NCBI RefSeq assembly: GCF_947500405.1
Contig: NZ_CANMRY010000007.1
Location: forward strand, 143,441 to 207,440
Length of the DNA: 64,000 nucleotides
Direction of reading: 5' to 3'
DNA from: an uncultured Maribacter sp.
GTDB lineage: Bacteria > Bacteroidota > Bacteroidia > Flavobacteriales > Flavobacteriaceae
Shown here: positions 54,411 through 62,650 of the stretch, in pieces
How positions within the stretch are numbered: position 1 is the first letter of the stretch
How the letters are laid out: each line of letters begins with the position of its first letter
Program-made: the position numbers and the translations under genes
Notes under the pieces: generated by a model
Told to the model about the DNA's origin: nothing
The model's input: only the letters and a program-made list of their open reading frames with translations
Databases searched by the model: none

Positions 54411-55214
54411 TTAATTTCTAAACTCGTCTTCTTCGGTACTTGTAATTTTTAATGCTTCGTAAATATATTTAAACGTAGAGAGTAACTCTGGTTTCCCATT
54501 TACAATAGCAACATCATGTTCAAAATGTGCGCTTGGTTTGCCGTCTGCAGTTAAGATTGTCCAACCGTCTTTTAATTGTTTTATTCTACGTGTACCTAGA
54601 TTTGTCATTGGTTCAATAGCAACAACCATACCTTCTACAAACTTTTTACCTCTTCCTCTTCTGCCATAATTTGGCATTTCTGGATCTTCATGCATTTTAC
54701 GACCTAAACCATGACCTACAAGTTCTCGAACAACACCGTAGCCGTGGTCTTCTGTATATTTTTGAATAGCGTAGCCAACATCGCCAACTCTATTGCCAGC
54801 TTTAAATTCGCGAATCCCTACGTATAAAGATTCTTTGGTAACATCTAGCATTTTTTTTGTTTCAGGGGCTACTTCTCCAACTTCAAAAGTATAGGCGTGA
54901 TCTCCGTAGAAATCATTTTTTAAAGCACCACAATCAATAGAAATAATATCACCTTCTATAAGCGGCGTTTTATTAGGAATACCATGTACTATTTGGGCAT
55001 TTGGACTCATGCATAATGTATTAGGAAAATCATACAAACCTAAAAATCCAGGAATTGCTCCGTGATCTCTTATAAAGGTTTCTGCAAGTTTATCTAACTG
55101 CAAAGTGGTTACTCCTGGTTTTACTTCGCCAGCAAGCATCCCTAATGTTTTAGAAACTATTAGTGCACTTTCGCGCATTAATTCTATTTCTTCAGGTGTT
55201 TTTACTATAATCAT
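54411..55214 (-). CDS. map: Methionine aminopeptidase
   Basis: Dinuclear-metal peptidase (267 aa from the chosen ATG), removing the N-terminal methionine from new proteins. Metal and substrate motifs appear as VHGIPNKTPLIEGDIISIDCGAL (in two parts), YGDHAYTF, ELVGHGLGRKMHEDPEMPNYG (in two parts), AIEPM and HFEHDVAIV. A TTG-started frame begins at 55223, but the promoter TACCTTTG covers that position, so the ATG at 55214 (MIIVKTPEEI) is the real start. This would leave almost no 5' leader. Confidence 0.95.
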   Translation of the reverse strand: MIIVKTPEEIELMRESALIVSKTLGMLAGEVKPGVTTLQLDKLAETFIRDHGAIPGFLGLYDFPNTLCMSPNAQIVHGIPNKTPLIEGDIISIDCGALKNDFYGDHAYTFEVGEVAPETKKMLDVTKESLYVGIREFKAGNRVGDVGYAIQKYTEDHGYGVVRELVGHGLGRKMHEDPEMPNYGRRGRGKKFVEGMVVAIEPMTNLGTRRIKQLKDGWTILTADGKPSAHFEHDVAIVNGKPELLSTFKYIYEALKITSTEEDEFRN

Positions 55215-55220
55215 AGTTTG

Positions 55221-55228
55221 CAAAGGTA
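55221..55228 (-). promoter_or_regulatory. Promoter -7 element for map-ridA-methyltransferase
   Basis: TACCTTTG on the minus strand, a perfect TAnnTTTG match, only 6 bp before the map ATG. Confidence 0.6.
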
Positions 55229-55279
55229 AATATTTACATTTAAGAAAGAAAACCTTTATATGTTATGCATAGTAGATTA

Positions 55280-56083
55280 CTAGATAGTATTAAGATTAAG
55301 ATGTAACTCTTTAAAATAGGTAAAAGCAGCTTGTAGTCTAAAGCCATACCATGAAAAATATTCACCATCAACCAAAATAACTTTAGGTGAATTATTTAAT
55401 TTTTTAATTTCTGAAATATGTTTATCAGAAAATGGAAAAGGCTCTGATGAAAGTAGAATTAATTGCGCAGTAGTTTGTTTAATATCTTCTGAAGTAATTG
55501 TTGGGTATCTTTCTTGAGTATTTCTTAGATTGGTAAAATTATTAATTGTTAATAAAGAATTTATAAATGTGTCTTTTCCTGCTAACATCCAAGGGTTTTT
55601 CCAGATAAAATATAGAACACTAACTTTAGGTTTGTTTTTAATAAATTTTTGAAAACCTTCTAGTTCACTTTTAATATTAGTAGTTATTTTAGAAGCTTTT
55701 TCTTTACAATTAAAAAGGTTTTGATATTGTTCTATAAGATGAAATACATTTGTTATATTTTTTATATCAGAAACATGAACTTCATATTCTTTTTCTAAGG
55801 TAAAAACAATGTCTTTGGTATTTTCTTCTTTATTGCACAGAATAATATTGGGCTTTAAGGCTTTTATTTTTTCGAGCGATATATTTTTTGTGCCGCCAAC
55901 AATTTCTTTGTTTTTTCTTAAATGGTTTGGATGTACACAGAACTTTGTAACTCCAACAATATATTCTTCTAAACCTAGGTCTACCAATAATTCTGTTTCT
56001 GAAGGTACTAAGGATATAATACGAAAAGGCCAGCTGGGTAAAACAATTGTTCTACTTAGCTGGTCTTTTATAGTTGTTGCCAT
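55280..56083 (-). CDS. BtuF-like helical-backbone metal/cobalamin receptor without signal peptide
   Basis: A 267-aa protein of the periplasmic-binding-protein-like fold used by BtuF/FhuD-type receptors: IISLVPSETELLVDLGLEEYIVGVT (in two parts), VGGTKNISLEKIKALKPNIIL and SVLYFIWKNPWMLAG. No signal peptide, lipobox or membrane segment is visible, so it looks cytoplasmic. No permease or ATPase gene is near. It starts 9 bp after gpmI in the same direction, so it is in that operon. Function unproven. Confidence 0.8.
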   Translation of the reverse strand: MATTIKDQLSRTIVLPSWPFRIISLVPSETELLVDLGLEEYIVGVTKFCVHPNHLRKNKEIVGGTKNISLEKIKALKPNIILCNKEENTKDIVFTLEKEYEVHVSDIKNITNVFHLIEQYQNLFNCKEKASKITTNIKSELEGFQKFIKNKPKVSVLYFIWKNPWMLAGKDTFINSLLTINNFTNLRNTQERYPTITSEDIKQTTAQLILLSSEPFPFSDKHISEIKKLNNSPKVILVDGEYFSWYGFRLQAAFTYFKELHLNLNTI

Positions 56084-56092
56084 TCCGTGTAA

Positions 56093-57610
56093 TTACACTA
56101 AGGAATGTTGCGTCATTGCTTTAGGTTGCGATACTCCAATTAATTTAAGTATGGTAGGGGCAACATCTCCAAGAACACCACTTTCAATATTTTTCAATTC
56201 TTTGTCTATTAAAATAATAGGAACAGGGTTTGTAGTGTGTGCTGTATGCGGGCTACCATCTGGATTCATCATAGTTTCGCAATTTCCATGATCGGCAATA
56301 AGAATGGTAGTATATCCATTTTCTAAACCTGTAGTAATTACATCTTTTGCGCAAATGTCTACGGCTTCACAAGCCTTAATAGCGGCACTCATTATTCCAG
56401 TATGGCCAACCATGTCTCCGTTAGCAAAGTTTAAGCAAACAAAATCTGCCTCTCCTTTTTGTAATTCTGGAACTAAGGCATCACGTAATTCATAAGCACT
56501 CATTTCTGGTTGTAAATCGTAGGTAGCAACTTTTGGAGAGTTTTTTAGAATACGAGATTCCCCTTTAAAAGGAGTTTCTTGTCCGCCAGAAAAGAAAAAA
56601 GTAACATGCGGATACTTTTCTGTTTCTGCAATACGGATTTGTTTTCTATTATTTTTTTCTAATACCTCGCCTAAAGTCTCCGTAATATTATCTTTATTGA
56701 ATATTACTTTTATTCCTTTAAAATCATCACTATAATTAGTTATAGTAACGTAGTAAAGGTCTAGTGTTTTGGTATTGTATTCTGGAAAATCTTTTTGGTT
56801 TAACATTTCTGTTAACTCTCTACCTCTATCTGTTCTAAAGTTAAAAAAGATAACTACATCATCCTTTTCAATAGTAGCTAAAGGTTGTCCGTTAGTATCT
56901 ATAGCAATTAGTGGCTTTATAAATTCATCCGTAATATCTGCATCATAATTTTCTTGTATGCTGTTTGCTATAGAATTGGTTTTTGTTCCAGTAGCATTAA
57001 CAAGAGCATCATAAGCTAATTGTACACGTTCCCAACGCTTATCTCTGTCCATTGCATAATAACGCCCAGTAACAGAAGCAAGTTTTGTGTTTGTACCAGA
57101 GATATAGTTTTCAATATCTTCTACATAACCTTTTCCAGATTTAGGGTCTACATCTCTACCGTCTGTAAAAGCATGGATATACGAATTTTGTACGCCTGCA
57201 CTATTTGCAGCATCAATAAATCCTTTTAAATGATTCGTATGTGCGTGTACACCACCATTACTTAGTAACCCTAAAAAATGTACTTTTTTATTATTTTCTT
57301 TAGCATAAGCAAGGGCATCTACTAATTCTTTTTCGTCTTTTAAAGTATTGTTTTCTACCGCTAAATTAATCTTAGCCAAATCTTGATAAACAATTCTACC
57401 AGCTCCTAAATTCATGTGACCCACCTCACTATTTCCCATTTGTCCTGTAGGTAAACCTACATGTTCGCCATCTGTTCTTAGAGTTGCGTTTGGATAGTTG
57501 TGGTATAAGGAGTCTATAAAAGGAGTTTGCGCATTATCTATAGCAGATACTTTTGGATCTGGCGATTTCCCCCAACCATCCAGTATCATTAGGATTACTT
57601 TTTTATTCAT
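56093..57610 (-). CDS. gpmI: 2,3-bisphosphoglycerate-independent phosphoglycerate mutase
   Basis: Manganese-dependent glycolytic enzyme (505 aa) of the alkaline-phosphatase superfamily, converting 3- to 2-phosphoglycerate. Motifs: MILDGWG at the N-terminus, GQMGNSEVGHMNLGAG with the catalytic serine, FTDGRDVDPKSG, GRYYAMDRDKRW, NFANGDMVGHTG and IADHGNCE, DGSPHTAHT near the end. All metal-ligand stretches are intact. It has a promoter at 57633 and is followed by the BtuF-like gene. Confidence 0.97.
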   Translation of the reverse strand: MNKKVILMILDGWGKSPDPKVSAIDNAQTPFIDSLYHNYPNATLRTDGEHVGLPTGQMGNSEVGHMNLGAGRIVYQDLAKINLAVENNTLKDEKELVDALAYAKENNKKVHFLGLLSNGGVHAHTNHLKGFIDAANSAGVQNSYIHAFTDGRDVDPKSGKGYVEDIENYISGTNTKLASVTGRYYAMDRDKRWERVQLAYDALVNATGTKTNSIANSIQENYDADITDEFIKPLIAIDTNGQPLATIEKDDVVIFFNFRTDRGRELTEMLNQKDFPEYNTKTLDLYYVTITNYSDDFKGIKVIFNKDNITETLGEVLEKNNRKQIRIAETEKYPHVTFFFSGGQETPFKGESRILKNSPKVATYDLQPEMSAYELRDALVPELQKGEADFVCLNFANGDMVGHTGIMSAAIKACEAVDICAKDVITTGLENGYTTILIADHGNCETMMNPDGSPHTAHTTNPVPIILIDKELKNIESGVLGDVAPTILKLIGVSQPKAMTQHSLV

Positions 57611-57632
57611 AATTGTAGTGTCTTTACAATAC

Positions 57633-57640
57633 CAAAAGTA
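57633..57640 (-). promoter_or_regulatory. Promoter -7 element for gpmI
   Basis: TACTTTTG on the minus strand, a perfect TAnnTTTG match 22 bp before the ATG. Confidence 0.6.
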
Positions 57641-57829
57641 CTATGATTTGTTTACTTAAACTAAGTTTAAAGCCCATTTTTTAGGGGTTTTTATAGTTTG
57701 TTGTATCTGTTTTCAAAAAATGTTAAAGATGTTAAATTTTTATTATTTCCGTAATTGTTTTGTAACAAATTATATTTCTTGTCGTCTCTTTAATATCAAA
57801 TCATTTATTCATCAATTAAAAAAATCATC

Positions 57830-58243
57830 ATGAAAAAATCAACAGTAATTACCGCTATTATGGGTGTGCTTTTATGTACAGGAGTAATGGCAAACGAAAA
57901 CGTTAATTCATTAAAATTGAATGAAACGCAATTGGTATTAAATTCTGAAATTAGTACTTTTTGTAAAGCTATTCTTAAAGGAGATGTAGATTTAGTAAAA
58001 GGCATGATTGAAGTCGGAGAAGATGTAAACAAAATTTCTGTAGGAATGACGCCAGCAATTTTTGCTGCTCGTTATAATAGAGTAGAAATTTTAGAGCTTC
58101 TTATTGCTAATGGGGCTAACCTTAAGATTAAATGTAAAAACGGACTTTCTATTACAGAGATTGCTAAGGCTTCTAATGCAACTGATGCTCTTGCTTTGTT
58201 GAAGAAAGCTAAAAAAGTAAAAAAGGCAAAGAGAATTAAGTAA
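57830..58243 (+). CDS. Secreted ankyrin-repeat protein
   Basis: A 137-aa protein with a signal peptide (about 1-22, MKKSTVITAIMGVLLCTGVMA). It has two ankyrin repeats at about 40-105 (FCKAILKGDVDLVKGMIEVG and TPAIFAARYNRVEILELLIANGA) plus a partial third. The C-terminus is Lys-rich (KKAKKVKKAKRIK). Such small exported ankyrin proteins probably bind another periplasmic protein; the partner is unknown. A hairpin terminator follows. Confidence 0.87.
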   Translation: MKKSTVITAIMGVLLCTGVMANENVNSLKLNETQLVLNSEISTFCKAILKGDVDLVKGMIEVGEDVNKISVGMTPAIFAARYNRVEILELLIANGANLKIKCKNGLSITEIAKASNATDALALLKKAKKVKKAKRIK

Positions 58244-58260
58244 GAAAATGTACTAAAAAG

Positions 58261-58293
58261 AATCCCATTCCTAATCAGGATGGGATTTTTTTT
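58261..58293 (+). terminator. Terminator of the ankyrin gene
   Basis: AATCCCATTCCT pairs with AGGATGGGATT (one bulged T) around a 4-nt loop, followed by eight T. Confidence 0.82.
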
Positions 58294-58345
58294 ATACTAT
58301 ATTCACTTCAAATAGTGTTCAGGTAAAAGAGCGCGAATAATGTAA

Positions 58346-58513
58346 TTAAAATTCAAATCCAGTAAATGCTCTATACATAAAAGCATAGATGGCGAATGCT
58401 AACATTGCACCACAAAAAACAGAATATATTTTAAGCAATATTACGGCAATATTAGGGTGACAATTTTCAAAGGCTTGTTGGTAAATGTTTCTAAAGTGTA
58501 ATAATGTTCCCAT
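58346..58513 (-). CDS. 55-aa single-pass membrane protein (possibly DUF6747-like)
   Basis: Small open frame starting MGTLLHFRNIYQQAF and ending RAFTGFEF, with one membrane segment at about residues 23-46 (IAVILLKIYSVFCGAMLAFA). The coding frame has no rare features, and the hydrophobic segment and conserved-looking ends argue for a real gene. I recall similar 55-residue Flavobacteriia proteins under DUF6747, but could not verify this. Function unknown. It lies in a gap between the ankyrin gene and the M48 gene, with no clear promoter box. Confidence 0.65.
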   Translation of the reverse strand: MGTLLHFRNIYQQAFENCHPNIAVILLKIYSVFCGAMLAFAIYAFMYRAFTGFEF

Positions 58514-58728
58514 ATAGTTTTGTTTAATAATTAAAAATTACAAAGCTATAAGGATTAAATCTGAGACGGTAATAAGACTGTGGGAGCCCCAAATGTAGAA
58601 AAAAAAATAGAACTTTCGACGATTAATTAAATTTATTCGATAAGCTGTAAAATATAAGTAAATTGCTTATAATCAATTATAAAGAGAGTGTTTTTTGTCG
58701 AAATTTAAGGAGCTTTTATCGGTTTAAT

Positions 58729-59496
58729 TTAAACATTTCCTTTATATTTCTTAATTGCTTCTTTTATTTTTTCTATTCTATTTTCTGGGTCTGGGTGCGT
58801 ACTTTGAAATTCTGGTGTTCTATTAGGTCCTGCTGCTGCTTTAAGTATTTGCATAACTTTTATCATTTCTTCAGGTTGGTATCCTGATTGTATCATAAAA
58901 AGAACACCAAGTTCATCACTTTCTAGCTCATCTCCACGGCCATTGGTTAATAATTTGTTTTGGCCAATACCACCAACTAGTCCGCCCATATCTGCACCAA
59001 CACTAGCACCCATAGTTAGGGTTTGCCAAAAATTACTGTCCGCAATACGTTCTGCAGAATGGCGACCAATAACATGTCCTATTTCGTGACCAAGAACACC
59101 TGCTAGTTGTGCCTCATTTAATTGAGAAAAAAGCGCATAGGTAATAAATATTTGACCTCCAGGTAATGCAAAAGCATTAATAGTTTGGGTGTCTGCTAAT
59201 AAATGAAAATCATATTTATAGGGGGTTTCCCTGGCAATACTACTATTTACCAATTTATTGCCAACAGCATCTACAAAGGCTTGCATACGCTCATCTGGGT
59301 AAAGACCACCGTGCTGTTGCGAAATTTCGGGTAAACTTTGTAAACCTATAGCAATTTCTTGCTCCGCGGTCATGTTTATATTTTGGGTTCTTCCTGTGTA
59401 TTCGTTTTTCTCACTGTTATTACAGCGTTGTATAAAGGCAAATGCTACAATAGCGAGGCCTATAAAAATTCGAATTTTCCAACTTCCTCTTCTCAT
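58729..59496 (-). CDS. M48-family metallopeptidase
   Basis: Zinc peptidase (255 aa) with the active-site motif GHEIGHVIGRHSAERIAD (the HExxH at about residues 137-141). The third ligand glutamate lies in DELESDELGVLFM. An N-terminal hydrophobic segment (about 10-22) followed by a Cys (FIQRC) gives membrane anchoring, perhaps as a lipoprotein, though the lipobox is not canonical. The family includes LoiP/YcaL/BepA-like quality-control proteases of the envelope. The upstream M15 gene is separated by 39 bp. Confidence 0.9.
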   Translation of the reverse strand: MRRGSWKIRIFIGLAIVAFAFIQRCNNSEKNEYTGRTQNINMTAEQEIAIGLQSLPEISQQHGGLYPDERMQAFVDAVGNKLVNSSIARETPYKYDFHLLADTQTINAFALPGGQIFITYALFSQLNEAQLAGVLGHEIGHVIGRHSAERIADSNFWQTLTMGASVGADMGGLVGGIGQNKLLTNGRGDELESDELGVLFMIQSGYQPEEMIKVMQILKAAAGPNRTPEFQSTHPDPENRIEKIKEAIKKYKGNV

Positions 59497-59535
59497 GGCT
59501 TATAGTGTTTTATAGGCCAACAATATACAAAAGAG

Positions 59536-60270
59536 TTAGAGAAGGTCTTTATTTATGTCTAAAATATTATTACGCACGTAATTTTTTATAAAACCATTTG
59601 TAAAATGTTCACTTCCATAAAAATCTTCTTGTTGTAATAATAAAAGAATATTTTTTCTTCTAAAGGCCGTTAACATAGGTTTAGAAATTGGGGCATAGCT
59701 ATAATGCCAAGGTTCATATTTAAAACCTTTTCTTTTAGGATGGTCCGTGTATACTAAGTAAAAACCATATTTTTCGGAATTAGCATCCATCCAATTCTTA
59801 AAATCTTCATAAGGGCCTCCTTCTCCAAATTTATTTGGATCTAGAACATTTTCTTCTACTTTACGGTAACCGTCTACAATATCAACATCGGTTCCCCAAT
59901 GGTGTCTGCTGGTTCCTGGAATAGTAGAATATTCTATAATTTTGTCAATAGCATCTATTGGTGTCATTCCATCTTCTTCGGTATAGTTATCATATTTTCT
60001 TTCCCAAATCTGGACTTGTCTCTCAAAATTTCTATAACTAGATACCACTTTTAAATCTATTCCAGCACTGTAAGCAGCTTTTTTCATTTCTAAAAAAGCA
60101 TCATGAGCTTCTTTCCTAAGGTTTATGCCTTTACCATAAACCTTTATATCTTCTTTACCCATTAATTCTAAAATAGAATAGTCATTATCTTCTAATAAGA
60201 TAGTTGATGGTATTGTTGATAAGGCTAATGTAGTTAAGCCACTTTTTTTTATGAATGATCTTCGTTGCAT
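59536..60270 (-). CDS. M15-family D-alanyl-D-alanine carboxypeptidase
   Basis: A 244-aa peptidoglycan peptidase of the VanY/DacB-like M15B group. The N-terminus has a twin-arginine-like signal (QRRSFIKKSGLTTLALS). Zinc-binding motifs are SRHHWGTDVDI and EPWHYSY, and LKVVSSYRNFERQVQIW precedes them. It would trim terminal D-alanine of muropeptides in the periplasm. There are no resistance genes around it, so a housekeeping cell-wall role is likely. Confidence 0.92.
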   Translation of the reverse strand: MQRRSFIKKSGLTTLALSTIPSTILLEDNDYSILELMGKEDIKVYGKGINLRKEAHDAFLEMKKAAYSAGIDLKVVSSYRNFERQVQIWERKYDNYTEEDGMTPIDAIDKIIEYSTIPGTSRHHWGTDVDIVDGYRKVEENVLDPNKFGEGGPYEDFKNWMDANSEKYGFYLVYTDHPKRKGFKYEPWHYSYAPISKPMLTAFRRKNILLLLQQEDFYGSEHFTNGFIKNYVRNNILDINKDLL

Positions 60271-60317
60271 TTTAAATTGTATTAATTAGTGAAGGTGGTA
60301 ATGGTTTATAAATTTAG

Positions 60318-61490
60318 TTATTTTTTTGCATTAGAGGTTAAATAAAGATACCCCTGATGTTTTTGTCTTAAATCATTTAGTGTAATTATATAGAAGTAGA
60401 TACCAGAAGCAAGCCCATCATTTTTTGTAATAACAGAGCTTCTATTAGAGTAGCCATCAAATTCATTGGTATAATTATTTTTAGAAAATACCATGACACC
60501 ATATCTATTATAAATTTGAAGATTATTATTTGGAGATTCTTCAATGCCATCTATTACTAAAAAGTCATTAACTCCGTCTCCATTTGGAGTCATATAATAA
60601 TTATCTAGTTCTAAAAGATTATACGTTTCAAGTATATCGTTATTTCCGCCAATGGTTATTATGGAATAGTCATTAGGAACAAAAATGTCTGATGTTAAGG
60701 TTCCTAGTGTTAGTCCGCCTTGTACATCTGTATTTCCTAAGTCTACCCATTGTTGTTTGGATTTACTCCAACCCACCACTTTTAAATCGGTTATAAATTC
60801 TCCTAAAGTATTTATGTTGCTATAAATATCCCAGTTTAAAGTAACTGTAGAAGGTATAGCACCTTCTAAATGCCAAAATTCTTTCTCATTGACCTTTAAA
60901 AATTCGGTCTCCTTTTCATCAGTGTTAAATGATTCGTTAAAGGTAGAAGGTTCATTTGGGTCTTCATAAAAGTATGCGCATTTAGCAAATGCATTTGTAG
61001 CTTGTGAGTTTAGCGTTAACATTCGTAATCTATCTTCTGTACCTACAGGAAAAATAAAATCATCTTTATTTGTTATTGCAGCATAGCCATCTACTTTAGA
61101 AACCATATTTTCTCCAATATAGAAAGCACTATTTAAAAAATTAATATGTATATCTGTATTGTTTCTTGGTGTTACAATGTTTCCAGTTATTAAGTTTGCA
61201 TTATTAAGTATCTCTATAGGGGTTTCTAAATATAAATTATTGTCAACCAAAATCTCTGAATCATAAAAAACAGGTGTATTAGTTCCTGAAACTGTTATAG
61301 ATTTGTCATACCCGTAAAAACCTACTAATCCTAGATTTTCATTAAACACACCATCATTAACCAAATCTAAATGAAACCCTACGGAAGTGCCATTATGCAC
61401 TTGCATTGCTCCAAAATTATGAACAGCGTCTTGCGCTACAATTATATTTTGTAGTAGAAGAAAGATAGATAGGGTTTTAAATAGCTTCAT
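60318..61490 (-). CDS. Secreted protein with T9SS type B sorting domain (gliding-associated C-terminal domain)
   Basis: A 390-aa exported protein with a signal peptide (1-19, ending IVAQ). The middle is beta-rich, including AAITNKDDFIFPVGTED, a pattern common in surface proteins of Flavobacteriia. The C-terminal 90 residues match the type B (CHU_C) T9SS signal: YYMTPNGDGVNDFLVIDG, LQIYNRYGVMVFSK and SGIYFYII. It should be carried across the outer membrane by T9SS. It is the third gene of a three-gene operon with 4-bp gaps. Confidence 0.9.
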   Translation of the reverse strand: MKLFKTLSIFLLLQNIIVAQDAVHNFGAMQVHNGTSVGFHLDLVNDGVFNENLGLVGFYGYDKSITVSGTNTPVFYDSEILVDNNLYLETPIEILNNANLITGNIVTPRNNTDIHINFLNSAFYIGENMVSKVDGYAAITNKDDFIFPVGTEDRLRMLTLNSQATNAFAKCAYFYEDPNEPSTFNESFNTDEKETEFLKVNEKEFWHLEGAIPSTVTLNWDIYSNINTLGEFITDLKVVGWSKSKQQWVDLGNTDVQGGLTLGTLTSDIFVPNDYSIITIGGNNDILETYNLLELDNYYMTPNGDGVNDFLVIDGIEESPNNNLQIYNRYGVMVFSKNNYTNEFDGYSNRSSVITKNDGLASGIYFYIITLNDLRQKHQGYLYLTSNAKK

Positions 61491-61494
61491 GTTT

Positions 61495-62646
61495 TTAGAA
61501 TGTCATAGATATATTAGATATTCCACTATTGGTTTCATGAAAAGAGGAATCAAAAAATAAAGCGCTGGAAGTGGGTGTTGCAGAGTTATAAATTACACTG
61601 CCATTTTTTAAATAGGAAACTCTCCCTGTACAATCAACGTTAACTTCAAAATTATCACCTGGTAAATAAGTAGAATACCTTCCTTTGCTGGCTCCATGCT
61701 CATAGATATATACATTATTATTGCGATGTAGATATATAGCATAATCTAAAGTTGTATAGGAGGCATTTGTTGCTGGATCACTATTAAGACCTACCATTCT
61801 TAATTTATTGTTAGTTACAGCAGTAAAATTTAATTTTCCTTCTTCTCCTGCGGATATGGCATGAGAAATAGAATATCCTTGGGCATTCCATCCTGGACTA
61901 GAAGTTTTATTAAGAACACCTGCGTTATAGGTCATAGCTCCTGTTATAGCAATATCCATTGTTCCTAGATTGTATGTATTAGAACCATTAGCAACATTAA
62001 AACCATTGGGTAAAGTACTTGCACCTGTATCTGTGGAGACTTGAATGTCAAAACTACCACCGGTTCCACCTGAAGTAACATTAGCGGTTATTCTAGTAGT
62101 ATTATTTATAGTTACATTATTTACTGTCTGCCCTGGTATTGCAACAGTAGCAGAGCCATCAAAAAAGTTGCCATTTATAATAATATCTCTAGTTTCATTT
62201 ATAGAGAATTGTGAACAAGAACCATTAGTTGCATTGGAACTAGAAACAATAGGATGATTAAGGGGCATACCTATAAAATTAATATCTGGGTCAACACCAT
62301 TAGAAAAAGTGTAAGATCCATCGGAATTTTGAATAAATTTTGCAGGAATAGAGGATATACTATAAGGGTCTGCTGCGGTACCACTACCCGAGATTAATAT
62401 ATTGTCATCGGCAACAATTATAGTTTCATTACCAGTTGGTTGAATTTGTTTCCATTCAGTATTATTATATTGGTATATATTTTTATCCTCAGAGTTGTAT
62501 ACCAAAGAACCTTCATGAGGGTTTACTATGGCATTTATTTCTGCTAATGTAGCAGAATGTATAGTAACTAAATCTCCTGCATTTGGAGCTTGCGCTTTTG
62601 CAAATAGAGAAATTAAGAAAGCAAAAATTAAGATAATCTTTTTCAT
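61495..62646 (-). CDS. Secreted protein with fibre-like N-terminus and TIG/lectin-like domains
   Basis: A 383-aa protein with a signal peptide (1-19, ending AKAQ). Near the N-terminus is a GSLVYNSEDKNIYQYNN motif, common in tail-fibre-like proteins of Flavobacteriia. Residues about 135-220 look like an IPT/TIG immunoglobulin-type domain (IIINGNFFDGSATVAIPGQT). The C-terminal half resembles a jelly-roll/SPRY-like sandwich (GKLNFTAVTNNKLRMVGL, FEVNVDCTGRVSYLKNG). It has no T9SS signal of its own. It sits between the fibre-like gene and the type B gene in one operon. Confidence 0.75.
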   Translation of the reverse strand: MKKIILIFAFLISLFAKAQAPNAGDLVTIHSATLAEINAIVNPHEGSLVYNSEDKNIYQYNNTEWKQIQPTGNETIIVADDNILISGSGTAADPYSISSIPAKFIQNSDGSYTFSNGVDPDINFIGMPLNHPIVSSSNATNGSCSQFSINETRDIIINGNFFDGSATVAIPGQTVNNVTINNTTRITANVTSGGTGGSFDIQVSTDTGASTLPNGFNVANGSNTYNLGTMDIAITGAMTYNAGVLNKTSSPGWNAQGYSISHAISAGEEGKLNFTAVTNNKLRMVGLNSDPATNASYTTLDYAIYLHRNNNVYIYEHGASKGRYSTYLPGDNFEVNVDCTGRVSYLKNGSVIYNSATPTSSALFFDSSFHETNSGISNISMTF

Positions 62647-62650
62647 CTTA

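Noticed and set aside
55809..56291. 160-codon plus-strand frame across the BtuF-like and gpmI genes
   Set aside because: Antisense to two recognised genes and joins unrelated regions.
58663..58887. 74-codon plus-strand frame rich in Phe, Asn and Tyr
   Set aside because: Overlaps the M48 gene antisense, with low-complexity composition and no start signal.
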